The notes under the pieces were generated by a model. The model did not search any database. It was given only the letters and a program-made list of their open reading frames with translations, and was not told where the DNA came from. Source: Coptis chinensis (lineage: Eukaryota > Streptophyta > Magnoliopsida > Ranunculales > Ranunculaceae). From it: a stretch of 64,000 nucleotides of DNA. The translations under genes were made by a program, and so were the position numbers. Of the stretch, positions 58,494 through 64,000 are shown piece after piece; within the stretch, counting starts at the first letter, position 1, and every line of letters begins with the position of its first letter. The DNA is taken from positions 30,930,001 through 30,994,000 of the forward strand of contig CM027380.1 in the NCBI GenBank assembly GCA_015680905.1, in the 5' to 3' direction.

Positions 58494-58738
58494 CACTTAA
58501 TGCCACAAAATCCTTTGCAGCATATTAAATTTTGGCAAAACTGAACTCTGACAGCCCTAGGATCATTGACAGAAGGTAAACCATATAAATGCTCCGACAA
58601 TAAGGGGTATTGTGTCGTCTACTTTAAAAGTCATTGTTCTAACCTTATTAATTACAATAGACGAACTCATGATTTAACATAAAAAAAAAGGGTGATCTTG
58701 GACATACCCAACAAAACACTCCCTTACCCCAATTTTAC

Positions 58739-58790
58739 ATAAAAATAAAAATTAAAAAAAATAAAAAATAAAAAATAAAATAAAAATTAG
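58739..58790. repeat. A-rich low-complexity tract
   Basis: Repeated AAAAATAAAA words with no visible coding or regulatory meaning. Confidence 0.8.
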
Positions 58791-58947
58791 ACCACATTTA
58801 GCTTCCTAAATTATCCTTCTTTTTTATTAGACGTACCCAAGATATTTATTGACTAAAACAACTCATTTACTCTACGTGATTTTGAAAATTTTTTTTTTCC
58901 CTTCTTCTTCTCCAATAACCTCTTATTCTTTTATCTCACCAATAAAC

Positions 58948-61446
58948 ATGCAAACACCCACTTTTGATTTGAATCAATCATACCAAAGTAATGAGGATGA
59001 ATACCAACCGAATGAGGATGAAGAAAAAAAATTCAAAATCAAATTTTGACGAATGGGAGAATGCATAAGACTATTATACTTTGGATTACTACAATGAACA
59101 GATACAAACACCAAACGAAAATGTGAGTTTGTTTACAATATTAAATAAAGTGCTATTTTTTTTGGGTGCATACTGAGTATAAGAAACCTAAACCATTTTT
59201 TTTTTTTTTTTTTTGATAAAATTTTACTTTGAACAGCCTCATCCTATTAGTAGTGCATCTCCAAATGCATTGTCTTTGCTTCAACTGAATTATGAGTTAG
59301 AAAATGAAGAGCAAGAAAGCCCGACAAAAAACTTTAATTTTGTTTGTCCGGATACGACTGACGCATTTACAACTACAACAGTAAGAACTTGAAGACATTT
59401 CGTTTTTCTGAATGGTGATGTAATACAATCTATAACAAAATGATTACAGGTATTTGAAAATCTTGTTGATTGGTGCAGAGAGGTAGGGAGAGAAATTGGT
59501 TTTGTGGTTATCATTGCAAAGTCGGATAGCGTTGAAAGTGGCCGAAGACCTAGGGTGCTTTTAACTTGTAAGAGAGGTGGTGTTTTTAAACCTCAAAAAC
59601 CAAAGAAGATAGGTCAATACAAGCTATCCATGAAACTCTCTCGGCTGCATGAAAACTAAAAAGTGCAAGTGTTCATTTAAGTTGAAGGGGTTATCGGCCA
59701 GAATCAAGGGGGATGGGAAGTGGTAATAGTTTGCGGAACTCATAATCACCGTCTTGCAAAAATCTTACAGGCCATTCTTTTGTGGGAAAGCTAACACGAG
59801 ATGAAGAAACGATTGTGATCAAGATGTCTGAGGCTGGCGTTAAACCAAGAGAAATTTTGAATGCTTTGAAAAGGAAAGACGGTCTAGAGAATTTGTCAAC
59901 CCTAAGTACCATCTACAATTTTCGAGCGAAACATCGTCTTACAAAATTGCAAGGGAGATCACAGATGCAATAATTATTGAAGATGTTGGACGATCATGAT
60001 TACTATGAGTCCCATAGAGAGAACCTAATTACAGGAGAATGCAAGGATCTTTTTTTTGCTTATTCGAGATCAATTAAGTTGGCCAAGTGTTTTCCGGAAG
60101 TATTGATTATTGATTGTACCTACAAAACTAATCTTCACAATCTGCCATTGCTAGAAATTGTTGGGTTTACTTCTACAATGAACACGTTTGCTATTGCTTT
60201 TGCATATTTAGATTCAGAGAAGGAAGATAACTTTGTTTGGGCTTTGGAAATATTATACAGTGTTTTGGAAGGCAAGGCATCTAGTTGGAAAGTTATTATG
60301 ACTGACAGAGACTTGGCATTGATGAATGTTGTGGCGCGTGTATTTCCCATGGCTAAGCACCTCCTTTGTCTTTGGCACATTCAGACTAATGTGATTACTA
60401 ACTGTAAAAAATCTTTTGAAGAAAACAATGAGTTTCAGAAGTTTTATGAAATGGTTTGTGATTTATTCAGTTCACCTACTGAAGATGTCTATAATGAAAA
60501 TTTGGTTGTGTTTAGAAATGAATATGCACATATGACACGTGTGGTACAGTACGTCAAAAAGTTGTTGAACAAGTACAAGGAACAGTTTGTGGCGGCTTGG
60601 GTTGATTTAGTGATGCACTTCGGCACTCACACCAGCAATAGAGTAGAATCTCAACATTCATCTATGAAGAGAAATTTGAGGAGTTCGTGTGGCAATTTAT
60701 ACCAAAATTGGGATGTGATTGATAACCTTCTTGAAAATCAGCTTAATGGTATACAAGCTTCATTTAATATTAGTCGCAACATTATGCGTCATTATAGTCG
60801 AGACAAAGCATACAGTGAGATTAGAGGATTTATCTCTAGGGAGGCGATTGATATGTTGTCAAAAGAACTTGTACGTTCAAACAAAGTGGGCATTTATGAA
60901 AAAGAATGTGGGTGTGTTTTGAGGCGTACTTGTGGTCTTCCATGTGCTCATGAATTGGTACATATGGTAAAACTTGGTGATGGTTACATACCCTTGAGGT
61001 CCATAGATCGTCGTTGGCGGCAACTTGATTTTGAGCCAATGGAACTTCCAAGAGGGTCGCTGGACATTTCACCTGAGGTGGAAGGAATTAAGAAGAAGTT
61101 CAACTGCTTACCAGAACACCAAAAACTAATGATGATGAAGAAATGTTTAGAGCTTGCTGATCCAAAGACTACACACATGCAAGAGCCTCAAGAAAAACTT
61201 AATGTCAAAGGTAGACCATCAATTTCAAAGAAACATGTAAAAGTATCAATTCAAGATCAAAATGACACAAGAAGAGAACCATCTGCTTTTGAGTATGCAC
61301 AGACGCAGGAGGAGAAAAAAACAAGTGAACAAGTTCCGAAGAAGAGAGGCAGACCACGTAAAAACCAAGGAGAAACTCAAACAATTGAAAAGTACCTAAA
61401 AAAAAAGCCAGACCACCTAAGAAGCCAATTCAAACATTTTTGCTAG
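58948..61446 (+). pseudogene. MULE transposase with SWIM finger and AT-hook (MULE-OTU gene, 5' and middle part)
   Basis: Exon 1 starts MQTPTFDLNQSY at 58948 and probably ends at 59122 before GTGAGT; exon 2 is 59237-59380 (after AACAG, before GTAAGA); exon 3 starts at 59450 after TTACAG. A FAR1-like region (WVREVGREIG-type start, KCKCSFKLKG, VCGTHNHRLAK) has frameshifts near 59660-59770. After TAA at 59971-59973 the transposase is open for 489 codons: Asp in LIIDCTYK, Asp in IMTDRDLALMN, LCLWHI and Glu in SNRVESQHS, so DDE residues remain. A SWIM finger (CGC-x6-C-x3-C-x-H, about 60907-60950) and an AT-hook (KKRGRPRK, 61339-61362) follow. The frame then shifts into an OTU domain. Confidence 0.8.
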
Positions 61447-61990
61447 AAGATTTGAATCCATTGCTTAGCAACTTTACTGTTTCATGTGAGGATGTCCTTG
61501 GGGATGGACACTGTGGATACAGGTCCATAGCAAGATTATTGAACTATGGTGATGAGACTAGATGGTTTACCGTGAGGAAGAGGTTGTTGGTCGAGTTGAT
61601 GGAATATGCAGAATAGTACATTGAATGGTCTGGATTCACCATTTTCGAACACTTAGTTCAAAATTTACAATGTACAAAGTCGATGACGATGAACCCAACT
61701 GAGTGGTTTGAACTTCCTGACATGGGTTGGTTAACTGCTTGTGCTTATAATTGTGTGTTTGTCACCCTAGCACCAAAGCAGTTGTTAACTTACCTTCCTT
61801 TGAGAACTCCACCAGACTTGGAGCATACTCTCATTATCTCAGTTGCTCATATAAATAACGGCATACATTATGTGCCACTTAGACTTAGTGATGATGCTCC
61901 CTTGCCACCAGTTATACTAGGTTACCACAATCTAGCCTACCCTGGCATTGCTGACTTGTGGATAGCAAAAGTTCAAGAAAATCTTCAAGG

Positions 61991-62070
<80 letters not shown>
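61447..62070 (+). pseudogene. OTU cysteine-protease domain 1 of the MULE-OTU gene
   Basis: Continues from the transposase after a one-base shift in an A-run (KKARPPKKPIQTFLLEDLNPLL). The OTU signature is VLGDGHCGYRSIARLL, with Asp (61503-61505) and Cys (61512-61514). The C-terminal His is in NNGIHYVPL (CAT 61866-61868). TAG at 61614-61616 replaces a Tyr codon in YAE[x]YIEW, by comparison with the second OTU copy. The rest (MNPTEWFELPDMGWL, LPLRTPPDLEH) is open to the TA microsatellite. OTU proteins cut ubiquitin chains; in this element the role is unknown. Confidence 0.75.
61993..62070. repeat. (AT)n microsatellite
   Basis: About 39 AT dinucleotides at the end of the first OTU domain. The Tyr/Ile-repeat translations on both strands are artefacts. 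Confidence 0.95.
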
Positions 62071-62074
<4 letters not shown>

Positions 62075-62476
62075 CTGGACTTGGGTGGAAGCATTTTTGG
62101 TTCCTGATTTGAGTTTGTTAGATTATGTTGAGCTTGTTGAATTAATTTTAGTAAGATGTTGAGCAGGTTGTATAAGAGGAAACTAAAAAGAAGCACACAA
62201 GCATAACACAGGGAACTTCAAAAAAGAGAAACAGAAACAAGAAAGGTTTGTCATATATGTATATATATTTGTGTACGATTGCATATTAAACTATTTTTAG
62301 GTAAGTAGATTATTTGTTGGTAATGGGCATCGATTATTTGTTGTTTTTGAGTATGTAGTTTAGTTTAAGAGTTCTATAGTAATATTGTATATCTCGGTTT
62401 GTTTGTTTTTTCGGTTGGCTTGGTCTTATTTCACTTTTGCGTAACATTTTAACTTGTCTCATACTCATTTCTTTTT

Positions 62477-63342
62477 TGAAGAACAAGGTGATACAAATAT
62501 TGCTCAAGGCATAAGCAACAACCAAAATGTTTATTCTAACATTGGTGAAGTAGCTGCATGTCCCAATTCTTTAACCAACATGTGCGGACTACCTGATTTA
62601 AATGAAGATGTTCATCCTGAAGTGAGTGGATCGTCTGACCTTGACTCGTTTAGCTTTCAAGAACTCATTAACAAAGCCAAAGAGAACATGAAGAGAAGTA
62701 GAAAAAAAAAATACTAGGTCAGAGATAATTCTAAAAGATGAAGAAATCAAGCATAAGTGGGAAAATATTTTACGTGACTTTAATCCTTTGATCTGCGATA
62801 TGATTAAAGATTTGGTTGAGGTAACCCCGGATGGGCATTATGGTTATAGATCCATAGCTACACTGCTAGGATATACAGATGATTTAGCATGGCGAACAGT
62901 AAGGGGTCTTATGCTGGAAGAGTTGATGCAGTATGCAGATTACTATACAGAGTTGTACGGTAATGACGGGTTTGAAAACCACAAAAGAAATTTAGAGTGT
63001 ACCAAGTCTTCTACAATGAATGAGAAAGAATGGCTTGATCTCCCGGACATGGGTTCTTTAGTTGCAAGTGCTTTTAATTCTGTTTTTGTCACCATAGCGC
63101 CGCGACAATTAGGTGTCACGTACTTTCCGTTGAGGACAAGTCCAGAAGAAATGTTCCGGATAATCGCCATTTTCCACATAAACAAAGGATATTTTGTGCC
63201 AGTTGTGCTAAAGGATATTGCTCCTCTACCTCCAGTTTGGCGAGATTGGCAGTCTGTTAGATGGCCAGAAGCAGCAGTGTGGGAAACTATTCTGAAAGGA
63301 AAATTGGACAGGTGGGCCGGATCGGTTCCGACCAATATGTAG
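62477..63342 (+). pseudogene. OTU-like domain 2, predicted catalytically dead
   Basis: A linker begins after a possible splice acceptor (TTTTTTGAAG, near 62479) and reads EQGDTNIAQGISNNQNV, CGLPDLNEDVHPEVSG, ENMKRSRKKK. A shift near 62710 leads to an open frame to TAG 63340-63342. It matches the first OTU block by block (GYRSIATLLGY, MNEKEWLDLPDMGSLVASAFN, LPPVWRDWQ). The active-site Cys is Tyr (DGHYGYRSIA; TAT 62839-62841), and the NGIHYVPL region reads NKGYFVPV, losing the His. Asp is kept. It could be the last exon of the same gene as the first OTU or the end of a duplicated copy. Confidence 0.7.
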
Positions 63343-63671
63343 AACCTACAATATGTTTATCCAGATTAGTTTTAGTTGTTGGATAGAAAAATAAAATAGT
63401 TAGTTGTAATTTCTCAAGAATTACTCTGTGCTTATTTCATTATAGAACATGGCTTATGGCAATATTGAGGTTTAGTTGTTGGCAATATATATAGCTTATG
63501 GCAATATTTCATTTAGTTGTTGGCAATATGAGGTTTTGCTGTTTCACCATTTTGTTGTTTCTGTTGATGCCCCTTTAATTTTTTTTCCGTCGTCTATGAT
63601 GGGAAGTGAAGTGAAGTGTTGATTCTTTGAAATATAAGGAAGATTGGAGGGTGATTATGAGGTGAAGGCAG
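63343..63671. other. AT-rich 3' flank with a short reiterated word
   Basis: Non-coding. GTTGGCAATAT and GCTTATGGCAATAT alternate four times at 63448-63531. No terminal repeat of a Mutator type is evident. Confidence 0.5.
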
Positions 63672-64000
63672 TGATAAGCACCCAAAACTGTAATATTAAA
63701 CCCCAAGAGACATAACATTTTGGTCGATTATGTGTTTAATAATCATGTAATAATTATATTTTCGTACTTTTGCAGGTTTCCGCAATTAAAATGAATATAA
63801 TGATAAAACATACATCAAAGTACGGGAATACTGGAATATTTGAAGTTTCCCACTCAACCCCCGTGAAGCCCAACAAAGCCTAACTAGAGCCGAAGTTTCC
63901 AAAAGAACAAAACCAGTGCAGAACGGGTCCACATATAAAGAAGCAGCAAACTTCCGAAGCTCAAAACGGATAAATCTAGATGCCGATGTTGGCTAGTGAA
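63672..64000 (+). repeat. Start of another Athila-like LTR, cut by the window end
   Basis: Begins TGATAAGCACCCAAAACTG, the same start as the other LTRs, but diverges after about 40 bases (TAATATTAAACCCCAAGAGAC). It is therefore a different subfamily. The internal region is outside the window. Confidence 0.7.

Larger units (their letters stand above)
55516..58947. other. Region without recognisable genes
   Basis: About 3.4 kb of AT-rich sequence. Open frames are all under about 75 codons, overlap both strands and show no recognised domain. It contains a tandem duplication (56947-57145), a heptamer repeat (57844-57876), a hairpin (58438-58493) and an A-rich tract (58739-58790). I see no tRNA, snoRNA or conserved exon. 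Confidence 0.5.

Noticed and set aside
55516-58947. Host gene in the gene-poor stretch
   Set aside because: Open frames are short and random-looking on both strands, with no recognisable domain or consistent exon pattern.
61912-62196. Open frame with Tyr/Ile repeat, minus strand
   Set aside because: Product of the (AT)n microsatellite at 61993-62070, opposite the OTU domain.

Overview
The window looks like transposon-packed nuclear DNA from a flowering plant, probably a eudicot; the species cannot be told. It has no ribosome-binding sites, operons or phage genes. Every coding block I can recognise belongs to a plant transposable-element family: Athila-type Ty3/gypsy LTR retrotransposons with a tRNA-Asp-like primer site, a plant LINE with a DUF4283/zinc-knuckle ORF1, a PIF/Harbinger element, a FAR1-related MULE fragment and a MULE transposase joined to OTU-protease domains. 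I find no intact host gene, tRNA or rRNA. All coding copies carry stops or frameshifts.

Layout. Positions 1-52698 are mostly a nest of Athila elements. A minus-strand element, E1 (1-10608, resuming at 35982-37452), is interrupted by a plus-strand element, 'outer' (10609-12493 and 25124-35976, target duplication GTTAG). Outer is itself interrupted by the plus-strand 'inner' element (12494-25123, target duplication CTTCC). E1 abuts, and probably sits inside, the 3' LTR of another minus-strand element, E2 (37453 to about 44634). A LINE (about 44635-50210) cuts E2's 5' LTR, and a FAR1/MULE fragment (50321-51502) follows it. A 5' LTR piece at about 51990-52698 probably belongs to E2. It abuts a PIF/Harbinger element that lacks its left end (52699-55515). 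Positions 55516-58947 hold only short repeats. A decayed MULE-OTU gene (58948-63342) and the start of another Athila-like LTR (63672-64000) close the window.

How the parts work together. The full Athila plan here is LTR, primer site, GC-rich leader, gag, protease, reverse transcriptase, RNase H, integrase, env-like ORF2, ORF3, hairpin, polypurine tract, LTR. E1 has all coding modules. Outer lacks ORF3. Inner and E2 have lost reverse transcriptase, RNase H and integrase, and both carry the same unrelated C-terminal extension ('X') after protease. They look like a non-autonomous lineage that would need enzymes from E1- or outer-like partners. E2 has also lost ORF2 and ORF3.

Most notable: the conserved protease-X protein shared by two divergent subfamilies, the apparent paralogy of ORF2 and ORF3, G-rich polypurine-like motifs that punctuate the ORF cassettes, and the MULE transposase followed by one OTU domain with its catalytic residues and one without them.
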